Position numbers and translations under genes: made by a program. The notes under the pieces were generated by a model. It had not been told where the DNA came from, made no database searches, and saw only the letters and a program-made list of their open reading frames with translations. Of a stretch of 64,000 bases of DNA, positions 19,614-34,600 are shown piece by piece. Within the stretch, counting starts at the first letter, position 1. Each line of letters begins with the position of its first letter. The stretch spans positions 124,001 through 188,000 of the forward strand of contig JBLWGC010000035.1 in the NCBI GenBank assembly GCA_048772705.1, written 5' to 3'. This DNA is from Leidyana gryllorum EB-2025a (taxonomy: Eukaryota > Apicomplexa).

Positions 19614-22600
19614 TCAGAGTTGTAGTCTCAATCTATCGATCTGATCAAATCTCAGAGGGGATGAGGTGGACATTTTGAGATTGTCGTATGGTTGGGTGAG
19701 GTGTCGCGATGATGATGCTGCTGGTGGAGCTGCGGTTGTTGTTGTTGTGGTGATGACGGCATAAGGGTCGCGAGCTGTAGTGGCGTCTTGGCAACAATGA
19801 GCAAGGAACTCGTGATATATACGTTTGTTTTTGGCTTCTAGACTGAGTCTATTGGCTGCGGCCAGGAGAGGGCCGCTGATGGGTGGTGCATAAGTTCGAA
19901 TGAGTGGTGGGATGAGACAGGTGAAGATGATGGGGTGAGTGAGGAGGGCAGGAAGTTTTTGAGTGAGTTTGAAAGCCAGAATGACAGTGAGTGACTGGGT
20001 GATGGGGATGATAGCCCAGTTGAGGAGAGCGCTTAGAATGATGACTCTGAGGGCTCCATGGATGACTGGGAAGGCACCGCCGAGGTAGAAGATGAGGCAC
20101 AAGCAGAAGCAATTGAAGGCTGTGGATGTGACAATGAACTCGGCGATTTTGAATCTCTGTTTTCGCTGTTGATACAAGATGTGGGCTAATAGGCCATCTG
20201 AGTCGGTGTAGCGATCTTCGGGTTTGGGGTCAAAGCTGCAGTATCTCATAAGAAGGCGAAGGCAGATGACAGCGGCGAGAGTGCAGCCGAAAGAGAGGTG
20301 GGGAAGAGAGACGTGTCCGACTCCCATCCTTGCAGTGGGAGCAATGAGGGCTGATATGAAGGTGGCTGCACAGGCGACTTGGATAAGACAGAGGATCTGA
20401 GCCTCCATAATAGGTTCGACGAGATGTGCGACTCGAATAGCGGGATCTTTGAAGTGAGGTTGAAGAGGGTGCAATGATCTGGACATTGATCCCAGTAGAC
20501 TCCACCAGCGACGGTGGCAGACCTTCTGGAGAGCTGCCACCAGACGGACGATAGAGGGTGAGAAGTTTGGTTGAATGGTGTCTGGGTCGACTTGCATTGT
20601 CGGCAGAAGTTTTTGAAGTGGGGCAGGTGGGGGTGGTTGGGGATAGAGTGGGTAATTGAGGCGTGGGAGGAGGAGATCGTGAGTGCGCTGGGCGCCCTCG
20701 GCTGTTGGCCAGCCAAGTTTGACTTCAGCACAATTGTTGAGTGTAATACTGAGAGTGTAAGGATAGAGCGCGTGTAAACAGGATGCTGGCGAGGGCATTG
20801 ATGATCGGGGGTTGTTGAAGAACGGTCGACTTGAAAGTCTCATCGCAGTGATACACGAGAGAGGGATAGTGAGACAATTGATTTTCTCTCCACTCTGCCA
20901 ACCAGCAGGGCAGGTCTGTAGGGTTGGTGTCGGCCAGAAGGGGACAACACCGAGTTGTCTGAGCAGATCAGCCGGATCTTTCTGTACCAATCTGTAGGGG
21001 GACAGCACAGTTCCGCAATCTGTCTCCTCCACTCTGATAGTACTGCACGTCATGGCACCAGTGTGATGTTGGTGGAAGGAAGCTCCCAAGTGGGCTCCTT
21101 GTTGTTGTTGAGTATGGGCTCGACTTTGTGTTTGGGTGTGGAGGGCCATAGGGGGCAGGTGATTCAGCATCACAGGTTGAGACTGAGTGGCCCCAAGTTG
21201 CTCGCCGTCATAGGTACAGAGCATAGCATCCTGCACTCCGACAACCCTCTCGTCCGCCACCCGCAATTCCCGAAGATCCGCCAGACGCTGCCGACGTTTC
21301 TGAATTGGGAAGATGCTTCCATCAATCTTTGTATTGAGAGTCATCGCCAATCGGCGTGAGTTGTCAGGGGGGTTCTCGGGGTCTTCATCGAACTCTCCAA
21401 TTGAGCTCACGTCGTCAGCTTCGACTTCTTCACCAGCTGAATTGAGTCGTATCTCCGGAGGAATAGAGTCGTTTTCAGCCGGGGCCGTCAAGGACAATTG
21501 ATGAGGGAGTTCCGTTATTGTCATCGTTGCCGATGCCGTCGCGATTGCCCTCGTCACCATAGCTGGTGGCCCAAACAGTGGATCCACCGGTGGCACCGGG
21601 GCGGGCGGTAAGCCCAAAGTCGCGGCCAAATCTTCCAATTGAAAGTCGGTGTCCTTTGGTTCCAAGACTCGCATTGGATCTCCGGCCAGTCTCAGAACTT
21701 TGGGTCTCGAGTCGAACGTCATACTGTCATCTTCATCGGCTCGGAACACATCTCGGGCGTGGAAATTGGTCGACGAGGTTGGGATTCCACAAAGTTGGAG
21801 CTGAGCTGCAGCCGTCTCGTGGGGTTTTGGCATTCTGCACTCCACGCAAATCACTTCCTCCCGAATACCGTCTCTCGACACCGCTTCGCTCAGAAATACG
21901 TTGGTGGGGAATCGCTCTTCGAATAGACAAGTTGAGGCTGTGAAGGGTAATGTGACTCGTTTCAACGTGGGAGACGGCGTTGCGGGCTTTTCCAAATCTA
22001 AGAGAGTTCGCGCTTTTATCCATCGCTCGCCGGCGTTGTCGACTTCCGGAGTGCCCGCTGTAGGCGCGTCGCCCAGTGAAAGTTTCATCTCCAAGTACGT
22101 TTGCGCCTGCAGAGCGTAAGTGTATAAACCTTCGAGAGTCTCGAACCTCTCTGCTGTCAACTCGAACACGCAGGGAGACGAATTCTTCCTGTTTGACGGC
22201 ACAGTGAGGTTGAGTCGTCCGGAATTGTCGCCCGGAGGCGGTTGTAACCGGAACTCAGTGGACATGGAGCTGCCGCCTAAAGTATGCCGCTGAAGGTTAT
22301 CGACCCACAGATCCAATTTGAGGTCCAGAAGGGGCAATGCGATCAGTCCAAAGGCCGGTGCGCATTGACTAAGAATCTTCGCTTCGAGACTCATCAGACT
22401 CAGCGACTCGAAGAGATCGATGGGTAGGAAACATATCTCTTGAGTTTCAGGTCCGAACCAACAGAGGTATTCAGGATGACTTTTCGTCCCCGCGGCTTTT
22501 CTGCCCTTCGGTCTCGCAGACTTCTTCTTGGCCTTCGCGGAGTTCTTCTTGGTGATCCGTTGGAGACACACCCTGACAGCCCCGAGGGGCTCGAGAGTGT

Positions 22601-25600
22601 GAACGCTTCTTTCTTTTGGTGAGATTGTCATTGACTGCTGTTGGATCTGAAGATGACGAGTTGAGAGTCGGGCTGTGGTTTCGGCCCAGACAACAGCATT
22701 GCGTCGTTTGATCCGATTGTAATGTTTGTAGACGGCTCTGGTTCCGCTCTTCATATCAATTGTAACGTAAGCTTCAGTGGATCGAGCGTAAACGTCTGCT
22801 CCAGCGAGCACTGCGATTTCCCACGGTTCCAAGATTTTGATTTTTCCTCCGAGATGTCGGCTGACTCTGTATGCGACTCGGTTCTGATGCTCGCTGGCAG
22901 CGCTGGCGAGAGCCTCCTCGTTTGCTGTGGACTGGAGATTAGTGATGGCGCTAAAGGTGGTGTTGCCAAAGTCTTTCTGCCTGACACCCATTCTGTCTGC
23001 CCCCAATTGGAAGATTGAGGGGCAGAAACGGGCCGCGGCAACGAGTGACCGGCCATTGTAGGGATCCTTGCGGATGAGTGCCCGTGATTTGAGATGTCTC
23101 ACCACTCCCCCTGCGGGGTAACGAAGAAGAAGTACAGCGATAGCAATGAAAGTGACTATCGCCAAATTCATCGTCTGTTTGATGGCGTCTTTCGCCAAAA
23201 GAGCCACTCGCTGGGGGAACAGAGCGGGTGACACGGATGACAGCAATCCATAGGTATCGAAATAGATCTCTGTGACCACACTTCTGACCGAAAGCCCGAG
23301 AGCTTTAGCATCCATGTTGATCACAAAGTCGCTGAACCCGTGGGGATGAGGTCCGTTCCGGTTGCTGCGATATGGTACTGAACACTGCATAGTGGCTATA
23401 ACACGGTCAAAGTTTCTTGAGTCTCCTGCTAACACGTCTTTGATAGTCACCACATCACTTGGCGGTTCTGACGACCAGTGATCACCATTGAGTCGGATAT
23501 TGACGATCGAACACGTCGTTTCTGTGGAGGGGGGATTGAATGAACCCGTTCGGACTCTGAGGAATTGTTTGAGTGGCAGTTCCCCGAACTTGAAATCGAC
23601 AACGCGACTTCGAACATACGATTTCAAGATCTCTTCAACGAAATATATCAACTTTTTGAGGTCATCTTCGCTCAATGGGATCTCTCTCTGCAGGAATACC
23701 AATACCTCAGACACGTGGCTCTTCTCGCTCGCTGCTGCCAATGATCTCCTTATGAGACCTCTGCTCTCCCTCTTCGACTTGGGCGGCTGGGAAACCAGAG
23801 TCCCACTCAGCGTGGTGCTGCCGGCTGCCAACTCGGCAACGGCTGCAGCGCCATTGACAATCATATTGGGATCTTCGACCAGAGTTGTATCTGCGGTATA
23901 ATGGAACAAAGTGATTGGATTGAGTCGATTCAACGGGTGCAATGGATCCATTTTCATCTCTTCGACCAAATCTTCGTGAAGATTTGCGTCATCCTCGCCC
24001 GCTTTGACCACCCACGCGTGTAACGGAATCCAATCGCCCACGGCGATATCGTGTTTGATCTGCATTCGAGCGTCCACCAACTTGGCCAAATATTTCAGTC
24101 TCTCATATCCCTCCTGCACACCGCGAGGCAACGGCAAATCTTGTTGCTGAGCTTTCTCCAATAATGGGTAGAGGACATCAGACGACACGCGCGGTCGCTG
24201 ACCCTCCACAAGTTTCAGGAGACGCGCCGAAGCCCCAATGTCACTGTCTCTGGGCGGCGGAGGCTCGTCTCCTCCTTCCCCCAGATGATACACTTCTTGA
24301 CCAAATAACTGATTGACTCGAGTGCCTTCCCTCTGCAAAGCACTCAGAACACTTTCTCGTTGTTTCAGACAAAGATTGTCCAAATAGTCCTCAAATAGTG
24401 CGTGCTGCGCCTGCAATTCTGTGTCTGTCCTCGTATCTCTCGACTGGAGAGTCTCAGCTCCCTTTCCTTCAGCGGCACCAATCAGTGTTTGATACAATCT
24501 CTCATGCTGGTGTTCACTCAGATGAGTCACATTCACTGGATTCATCCACTCCATAATCTCAATATCTGTCAGCATTAACGCGTTCTCCGTGTCCGATAAG
24601 TCAATGATTCTCAACAAAACTGTCTCTTCATCGCCCGCGGGGCGCAGCTCGAAAGTTCGCGACTTTCCGCCTCCTATTCCGTACTTGTGCAATGCCTCTT
24701 TGCTTCCCTTCTTCGATCCGCCTTGGTGGGGAGCGAGCGGAATGGGCCAAATTGAGGTCCAATCGCCCACCCCCACATCGCTCTTCAACAAAGTCTTCCC
24801 ATTGGTGTACCAATCGATTCTTCTATTCGCCATCTGTTCACTCAGAAAGTCTGTTCTCAGCCTCATAGCCACACTCCAGGACATCTGGGGATCGTGACTC
24901 GCCACCACAGTCGCGTAAGGCTCAATCTCAACTTGAATGAGACCGTTCAGAGGGAGACGCATGAATGGCGAGTACTTTGATCTCAACCACCCGTAGGTCG
25001 CTCGACCATCGAATGATCTCAAAGTTTCGCGCTTATAAACATCCCTCGCCAAGTCAGCGAAACTTGAGAACGGTTTCTCAATCGATGTCACCAACACGTC
25101 ACCCCGAACACTCACTTCCGAACATGGGACATCCAGAATTCCCGGTTTCGACACTTGTGGACTGTATAACACCAATTCCATTGGACAAAGGGGCAAACGC
25201 GGGGCTCTTGGACTCTTTCGAGTAGTGATAGTCGCGAGCTTTCCCGATCCCATCAGTCGCAACGGCGGCGGTAATCGCTGCACATTGCTGGGACCAGACG
25301 CACTCCCACCAACTGATGGTCTCGGGTTCAACGCCGCCACTGCATTCCCTTCGCCCGGCTTTCCACTGATCACTTCTTCTACGTCTTCAGGGTGCTGTTG
25401 CAATGTCGCCCGATACACGTCGTGTTTTGGGCTGCGATATGTGATAGACTCCATCTTCGGGTTCCTCTCCAGGCCATACCAACTCCAGTATAGCATACTG
25501 CCGACCGCCAGTCGTTCACTCGCCGATCCCGGAGACTGTTTTGCGGCCCCACCTGCGCGAGCGTTGAGTGGTAAAACACAACACACCTCCCCTGGGGCTC

Positions 25601-28600
25601 TCAGAATTTCGGATTTCAGCGAGTCAATGTCCCACAGAGTCTCATTGGCCATATTCCGATTGACACACAAGACGGAAGACGAACGCCGTTCCTCTTCCGA
25701 GAGTGAAATCGGGGCCAGATTCTCTATGACAGACTGACTGCAATAGGTGGTCAACTTGGCAGTGTTATGGGCTGCGGCAGCGACCGCAGTCCTTCCGTTG
25801 GCGACAGCCGAGTTCGAGAATGAGGGGCGGATTCCAGATATGCTCAAATATGGATAGACCGGGCGCAGATTGAGGTTGGCTTCAATGTATGCATCAATTG
25901 AACGCACATCAGTGGCTCTGATCCTTATGAAAGGGTGATCGGCGAATTCCGATGACTGATAGACAGCCAATGCCTCAATGAACTCGAGAGGAACTTTGAT
26001 GTGAAGATGTCGCCCCTCCACCGACGAATGGACTGATAGATATTGACACAATCTGCTGTGATCAATTGATTGGATCTGATCACATTTCCACTCCCAATCG
26101 ATCTTTTGAGCTTCAGACGGGATTTCAGCCTCAGTCACACCAAGTCGGAGACCGAGGAACGAAGGACTGAGATGGGTCAGATCCGCAACCAGTCCTTCAG
26201 GGTTGAAAGCCCGTCCTCCGTTGTCGATCACACGGAAACCTGTCAAGCCATCAGAACCTTCGTACAAAACGTGCGAAGGCGGAGGTACGCCTACCGGGAG
26301 ATCCCAGTAAGCCTCATCAATTGCGTCCCCACCTCGAGCACTGCTGGTCACTGTCGCACCGTACAGCCGGGCTGGACGTTGCGGCAGTGCCAGTGTTCGT
26401 CGGTCGGGATCCGATCCAGCCCGATAGGTGACCCACACCCGGTTGAATTCACTGTTCCATCGCACATTGACTGCCTCTATCACTTCAGCTGCAGGGCCAA
26501 ACGACCGCTGAAAATCCATCAAATGGTCAATTTCCTCAAACGTCACCCAATCGGCGTCAGAAACTCGTTCAGTTGTAGTCGTTGTTGTAGAACTCGTTGA
26601 TGTTGTAGTGCTCCTTGTCATCATACGCGGTGGTGATGTACTCAGTGCGGTCGTCCTGCGGGGTTCCGCCATTGTCGTTGTTGTCTTCTTCTTCTTCTCG
26701 ATATCGCTCTCCAACTCAGCCGTCTGCTCACTTCCCGGCATCACAGCTCCCTGACTCAATATTCCATCATTCATTTCTTCCTCGAAAGCCTCAGCATCGC
26801 CAGTCTGACCATTCGTTGGCACGGCCGGATGTGCGGCCGTCTCCAGCGATTGTGGCTGTAGTGGTCCAGTGGGCGTTGTAGTGGTCGTTGTAGTCGTCGT
26901 TGTCGTTGTAGTCGTCGATGTCGTTGCGTCGTTGCCTTTCGGCGCGGATGTCCTCCCCGGTTTTTTCTTCCAACTCTTGTACCACGCTTTGGCGCCGCTG
27001 AAAGGGTCAAATAGCCGCCGAAGAGGGGCTTCTGGTTCCTCGGCGGTGTTCACTGCTTCGGTCGTACTGTGGACGACAGCAGCTTGCGGAGTCGATTCAC
27101 GGGGCGCCGACGGCGGGGCTTTGGCCTCAGAACGTCGGTTGGCCCTGGTTTGCCGTCTTGGTGCCGTCTGGGCTTCCCCTACTGCCGTAGCGACCTCCAC
27201 CAAAATGTCGTCCCACAGTGGATCAGTCCAATGATCGTCTCCTCCACTGCCGTCTTGGTGAGGGTACAACAGATTGAGAGCCGTCGCAAACCTTTCTCTG
27301 GCAATGCCTCCTGTGTTGTCAGGGTCGATGAATTGTTCCCAGGTGACGATCGGTACTTCAGTAGTGGGAGTCACTGGTTCAGACATCTCGGCAGCTGACA
27401 ATTGACGGAGAAGGTATCCTGATTTGCTGCACGAGAAACCCACTCTTCCCACCGCTGAGTGGAAATTGAGCACAGCTTCATCTGAGAGATATCCTCTAAA
27501 CAATAAGTGGTTGCGTCGCATCACTAAGCACAATTGACTCAGAACGTCGGGATGTTGGGCTCCCAGCAGTGATTCGGCGCCGGTCAGCGAGTAACACCTT
27601 TGACTCTCAATCGTTGCTCTGATATCGTTCAGTGATGGACTGAAGAATCGCAACGTGGGACAGACAGGAACTCCCAACATCATCAGATCTGTGGCCTCCA
27701 TTGGGAATTTGGCTGATCGCGCAATGGCTGTGTGCAACACTGCGTCTGTCACATTCAGTGATTCGTCGCTCTCGCCAGGAAGACTCCGCAGTGGTGTGGC
27801 CGGCGAATGGACGAAAGGCAGATAGAACCCCACACTATTCAGCAGTGTGGGATCGGGTAAAGCGATCCAGTGCATCATATTGCGTCCTAATCGAATCTCA
27901 CACTTCTCTGTTATCAGCTGTTGGATTACGGGCATCAGAATCTCAGTCCAGGGAAGCCGCTCTTGACGTAGATAGGCCACTGGCCCATATCTGTCCACCA
28001 GCCGATCCCGCACCCGACTATGGAGCTCACGACATAACTGTGGCGTGGACAATTTCGGCTGACTGTGTTCAATCGTCCACAACAGTGGAGCCCAAACCTC
28101 AATGTCCCTCAGCAAAGATAACGTACGGCCTCTGTCACTCTCGGGCAACCAGTTCAAACCCCGTGATGACTTGTACGATAACGGACCATCAGGCAAGACA
28201 ATCCCGCAAGCCATGAAGACAGGCGGAGAGTGCTGTTCTTCGGAGTCGGCTGACTCCTCATCAGACTCCATCAGCTTCTCGACAGCATAGGTCAATACAC
28301 TGTTCTTGCGTTTGTCATCGCCCAAGTGCCACAGGGTCGCCCGAGTCTGAGGCAAATTCTTGATGTTCACGATGTGTTTGGGAAGAAAGACGCTGCTGGT
28401 GTTGTAACCCAACAGTACTTTGGTGGGATGTGGTTCGGATCCGAGATGGTAAATGGCCAAAGTATTGTTCTCCTGACGGACACCAACTGATGAGCACACG
28501 TGTTCGTCTTCAGCTTCAGTGTCATCAAGATCAGCCTCCGTAATGAGGTCGAACTCCATTATCTGCTCTCTGGGAACCCGCAGGTCACTCAACATCACTT

Positions 28601-31600
28601 TGGCTCCGTTCGGCAATGCACCGACCAATTGAAGCCGCAATGAAGTCCACGACCTGGGGACGGACCCCAGAGGGTCCTCCGTAAAAGGCCAAGGCCCAAC
28701 GAAGGCTTCATCCTTCTTGACTGTCGAGGCAATCTGCTGTTTTTCAATCATATCATCCGGAGTTATAATAAGATCAGCTGTCTGTGGAAAGTATGGAAGT
28801 GGACTCTGACCCCTGTTGAAGTGTAATTGGACGTTTGAGTTCTGAACGGAAAGGCGAAGGCCCTCCACCTTATCGAGACGACTCAGCTCGCTCATACTCC
28901 GAACTGGAACGTGAGGTAGCGTCCACAGATCTATGAGCTCAGACACAGAAGTGGCACTCGATACATCTAGTCCGTACTTGGAGGCAAAGGTTTGGTCGAG
29001 GACAACCTGCACAACAGAGTGGTGCGGTATGAAGAGGAGATCAAGTGCACGGGCGGTGTAACGGCGTCGAGATGTCATCGAGGAGTTTGCAGGAGTGGCT
29101 GTCAACGGTAAGGTGACGGTGGCACCGTTGATGGAGCTGATGGTGACATTGAGAGCGATGAGATTGGGTTCTGGGAGGTCTCGGTTGCCTATGGTATCGA
29201 CGAGGTCGAGGGTGACATTGGGTTTGATCCAACCCCATCTGGAGTCGAGATCGTGGACAGTGGCGAAGAGTTTGAAGGGAGCGCGGGTGAAGCCGGTGAC
29301 TGTTGGATGATTGGTGACAGTTTCATGGAGGACACCCCCGATGTCGACAGAGAGACGACTCCATCCGTCATCGGGCAGTCGTCTGATCAGTCCCACAGAT
29401 CCTTCGGTTCCAATGTATTCCGGACAGCCGACACTCTGAGCGGTGTGTACCCGATTGGGGAACTTTGAGATGTGTCCGACGGTGGTCGGACAGATCTGAT
29501 GAGGATCGTAGAGGAGTTCTGGATCTTCCACACTGTCACTGTATCCAACGGTGAGACTGATTGGCTTTGCGCGAGTCCGAAGACCGTCAGCGTCACCCTC
29601 AACAGTCATCCGCAGATTCCCTGTGGATGAGCTGAGGGTGTTGGCCAGAGGCACGAGGCCAGTTTCCAGCACCACATCATCTTCAGTTTGGGCTTGACTG
29701 CCCACAGATATGACCGGCATCCCATTGACCATCAGTAGCCACCCTTCAGTGTCTCTGGCGACATCCAGCAGCTCGCCGCATGGGGGTGTGAACGTCTCGA
29801 CGTCTGAGTGGGGAGAGGCTTTGAGTCCGATTGTGAACCAAAAACCCTTCTGACTGCACGGAATGAGGAGCGCGTTTCCAATGAGTGACCAACGAGGGGC
29901 TGAGTCCGACGGCCAAGTCATCAATAAGTGGGATTCCAACGGGGCAATGTCCTCAACGTCTGGTGCACTCTTGTTGTAATAGCTGAATCCATGGAACGCC
30001 CCAAAATCTCCGGTGCGATATGCAATATTGGTCATACCCTCGCCTGATTCCATCTTGAGGCCGTTGAGATCCGACACTGTGTTGTAAGCGATTGTGGGCT
30101 TCATGTTTCCAGACCGGTCGAACTCCGACACGGCTGTCGATGTCAAGGGCAACACAATTCGTGATACCAACCAGTCGTGCCACAGAAGCGTACAGGTGAG
30201 GGCCTCTGTGTTGGGGACCGATCGAGGCTTTCTGACACTTCCAGTTGGGATTTGGAGTGTGGCATTGAAGAATGGAGTGTCAGGAGGTGGGATGGTTTGA
30301 CGAGCGACAGGAATCAAAGTGGCCAAATTGCCACCCGCGGGTGTTTTGAAACATTCAATATCCATTGGATCTGTCGGTAAAGGGCCGTCAGAAACCATTC
30401 GGAGGAGAACGGGTCCTCCAACGGCACCAGATTTGGGTTCCAGATTTCGGAAATACGACAGCTCCTCATCGAATCGCACCTCAACAATCTGATCACCGAT
30501 CAGACTACCTCCAGTTTTGAGCGCAGCAGGGCGACGTCGTATATTGGAGGACATTGTCGACGAATTAGCCGCCGCACCGGGTGGTGAAGATGAGACGGCG
30601 GCTCCTTCACGGTCACAATGCACCGCAAAGTCTGTAGCGGTAGTCCCCTGGTCGCTGCGAGCGAACACTCCACTAATGGACATTGAGAATCGTTGACCTC
30701 TCAACTCATCTGGGGTCAAATTGACGAGTGGATAAGTGAAGGTCGACGTCACAAATTCGTCAGTGGCATTGACAGAGTGTGCCCGCAATAGCTCCTGCTG
30801 CTTGCCGCCATTAAGGATCATCCACACCTGTTTAGGAGGTGTATCGCCGTATGCGACGGGGCTGCGGAGATGAATGGTCGCCAATGTTGAGATGGAACGC
30901 GGCCGAGGATCGGTGTCGGGACTCAGATCGAAGGTACAGCTGACTTGGTGTGTGAGTGGTCTCTTGGGACGGGGAGTAATGAGTGGGCGGGTTTCGATGA
31001 TATCGGTATTCTTGAGCAAACGCTGTTCGTCCTCGAGTGTTCTGAGCAATGAGACCTTTCCCGATCCGTCGGCTATGAATAGACTGCGGGTATACGCAGG
31101 TAAGCTCGTGACGAGACCGCGAACGCGCCAAGTGTTATTGAACCGGCGTAAATCCCGCCATTGCATTGTGTGCTGATATGCAGTGGTGTTCTTCCTCCTG
31201 GCGGCTAAGGCTTCAGTGCAACTGAGATACAGTCGGCAGAATTCGGCTTCCATTGTGGTTGAGGTTCTCTCGAGTGTGTCTTCTTCTTGTTCGCGACAAT
31301 CGTAGAGGCCACGATCGAACTCGAGGTTATGATGGCTATCCGGACAGACAGAGAAGCGCAGTAGGCGATTGAAGTCCGGTTCGTCTCCATCTCCATAGTC
31401 CTCGAGCCGATTTGTTGAGGATATCTCAAACTCGGTCTCCCAAAGGGGTCTGGATTTGACAGCTGGCCACAGCACACTCCGGCTGGGCGCTAAGGCGATC
31501 TGATCAAAGGTGAAGAGCTGTTGACTCTTTTCGCGAGCCGCTTGGCGAAGTTGTCGACTTCTCAAGGAGCCCGGGCGCATGGCGTCGAACAGTGGGGATT

Positions 31601-34600
31601 GACTCTGTATTTTCAAGCGAAAGCAGTTGTTGTTAATGCCTTGTTGCCATTCTTTCCTGGATCGCACCACCGTCACCAATGATGCTTTGTGGTATGCCTC
31701 AGCGTTACAGAGTTCAATCACCCATTCACCGTGAGATCTTAAGAGGGTGTAATGATCAGCGGCCACCTGAATCGGTAGCTCGAAAGTGTACCGGCTAGGA
31801 TCTTCGGGACCCATCCCAACCAAAATCTTTCCCAACACGGAGCTGTATGAGGTTCTTCGACGTCGAATCCGCACAACGTATTCGCCAGCAGGGCAAGTCC
31901 AAGTCTGCGTAGGGGCAGTGATGTTCAGCTTGATGCTTCTTTCACCCTCCACAATAAGTTCTCCCACTAGCGGGTCTGGACTCTTAGGTGTATAGTGGCC
32001 TCGCGACCCCCGGAGAGCGACGTCCCCCCGCTCACCGGCGGGGTAGTCGTCGGTCTCGCGAAGCCACACATCTGGATGGTTGTTAAAGACTCTCACGAGA
32101 GGAGGCTGGAGAGACAGCGATGTTCGTTCGTACTCTGACATGCGGAGAAACTCGTCTCGGACGAGTAGCACGCCACCATATCCACTCTGAGCGAATTCAT
32201 TGTCGAACGCCGTGAAGATAGTCGGAGAGGTATCTGCGAGTTCCTCATTCTTGGCTCCCGAAAGCCCCACGGTCTCCATCAGAGACGCAGAGTGTGCAAG
32301 GACGCCAGGTGGGGTCTGAACCGGTGGCAGGGGGTTCATTTTCTGCCGATCGCTCCCATATATATCGTAGAATCCCAGTATGTCCCTGCTCATCATTGGA
32401 CTGCGCTGAGTAGGAGCTGCGAGGCTTGGTTCAGTCTCCCCCGTCGATACGTAGAGGAGAGACGCCGAATGGTGACCACTGTGGTAGCGAGCGGCGGGTA
32501 TCTGACATCGATGGCCCAAAGCTTTGAAGAAAATCTCAGCAGAGTCAGCAGATGTCGGGAAATTGAGTTTCATTCGACTCAGAGCTTTGTGTGTGCTTTT
32601 CGTTGGGAAGCAAAGGAACTGCGTAACGCCAACGGCGCGTTCGAACTCGAGCGGGAGTCGATCATCCACAACACCGTTGCGGTGATCAGACTCATAATCG
32701 GCAGATTTCGTAATCTGTTTGATCGTCTCCGGGGTGTAAACAAAGGCGTTGTCTCGGAACTCCACAGAGACGATGTGTCTCAGGACATTGTCGTGAGACC
32801 TCGGGACCGCGTAGATTCTGTACTGGTTGTGCGCGTCAACATCAACGGCAAAACGCATGCTTCCAGTCCAGTCACCAGGTGTGCGATGGTAGTACGCTCT
32901 GTCAACCCATCCCAGATAGATGGCTGAAGTCATTGTAGAGGTTGACGGGTCGGTATCGTCTCCAACCATAAACATGTCATAAGCTTCGATGTCTTCCTTC
33001 TCGAGTCTTCCGTCCTCAGTGGATTCCACAACGTTCAAGGCGCCCCAAATGTGTCCCGGACGCATATCTACGTCTCGGAAATTGATCATTGAGGGTCTGA
33101 ATACCTTCCTGTATTTGCCTTTGGTACAAATGAAACTCTTCGTGATTTCCCCTTCCAACTCCCAGTGGGGCCCGGTTCGGATCCCCGGCCTCAGAGGGCG
33201 CTCCTCGAACCGCTTCAGCGCCTTCTCCTCCATATATCCCCATATATGACAGATGATCGTCGAGTCCGTGAACGGATAGGGCCGTTTGACGAAGTCCAAT
33301 GTGAAGAAACTGCAATGAATCCGCAGTGTATCGCACCGAGCCCGACACGAAGTATCGGAGAACTTGCCTCTCTCGAGAGGGTAAGTTCGGCGGTCGATCT
33401 CTTGGGGCTCTATGCGGCCATTGCTGAACCCTCTATCGCGACTGTAAGCGTAGGACCGCTGCCACTGATTCTGTTGCATAGAGCTGGGATCAAACCGGGC
33501 CTCGAAACAGGCGTCCTCGTGCGCTATATAATCATAGACCGTGCCGACCAAATTACTTGGCCTCGCCTCGGGTGCGTCTTCCTCCGATAGTAGAAAAGTC
33601 TTGAACTCTTGACTGCTTGGAACGTATTTTCGGACTCCCCTGACGGGATGAGGGATAGTAAAGTTGAGTGTCCGACTACAAGTTCCGTGTATCCAGTCTC
33701 TGGGTGTGAGAACGAGGGTCCAGGACTGGTCGCAGACTTGAATTTGGTCGGCTCGAGGACTTCGATCGGCCATTGTCCTGTCACGAAAGATCGCAGACGT
33801 AGCCTCGAGGGCTATATCTGCGCCCATTTCCCAGGCTCTGACACCTGCTCTGAAGGAAAAGTAATTATCGATAATCTCAAAATGCAATTGGATGGTAAGG
33901 TGGTTGAACTCATCTCTCGTCCCCAGCACAAGCTCCACGGGTGTACGACTTTGATCAGGTGTGAGAAAATTGAAGTTGAAGGGCGATTTGAAGGATCTGG
34001 ACGGGAATGGTAAGTCCGGACACGATAAAATTAGGCCTCCCATCGATAGGAACGCAGGGTCGGGTGCAAAGTCACAGTTGATTCGGTCGACGTAAGTTTC
34101 ATGCTGCACCACCCCTAAGATTTCAACGCTTGCGAAAAGGCGGATCACATTCGTCAAGGACCCCTTTGGGGCGAGCCAAATAGCGTAACCCTTGGGCAGT
34201 TTGGGATGTGTCTTCCAATCTACAAAGTTGTAACGAATATAGAAGCCGTACCGATCCCAATCCATATTGGTGTCCGCGTAAATGTCCGGATGGAAGATCG
34301 TCAAACGTCGACTGCTCTTCGGCAAAGAGTCTTTGACCAAATCAAAGATCGGTGCGTAAGTCACCACTCTATGCTTGTGGTCCAGGTGGTACACAATGCC
34401 GAAGGAGTCCGCCAGACTCTCATCCCACATCTTTGTTGACATTGCTGGCACCTTTATCAGCAAACGATCTGTGCCGTCCTTGTCGGCAATAACGCCTTCG
34501 GCGGTCAATTGGTGACGCTGTCGAAGTCGATCAGTCAGAAAAACTTGATAGCTTCCAGTGAAAGATGGTCGCCGATCTTTATCGAGCGCCTCATCCGATC

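Noticed and set aside
28488-28503. ACACGTGT inside the giant coding region as a palindrome-family member
   Set aside because: Only the 8-bp core matches, and it is in coding sequence; counted as background.
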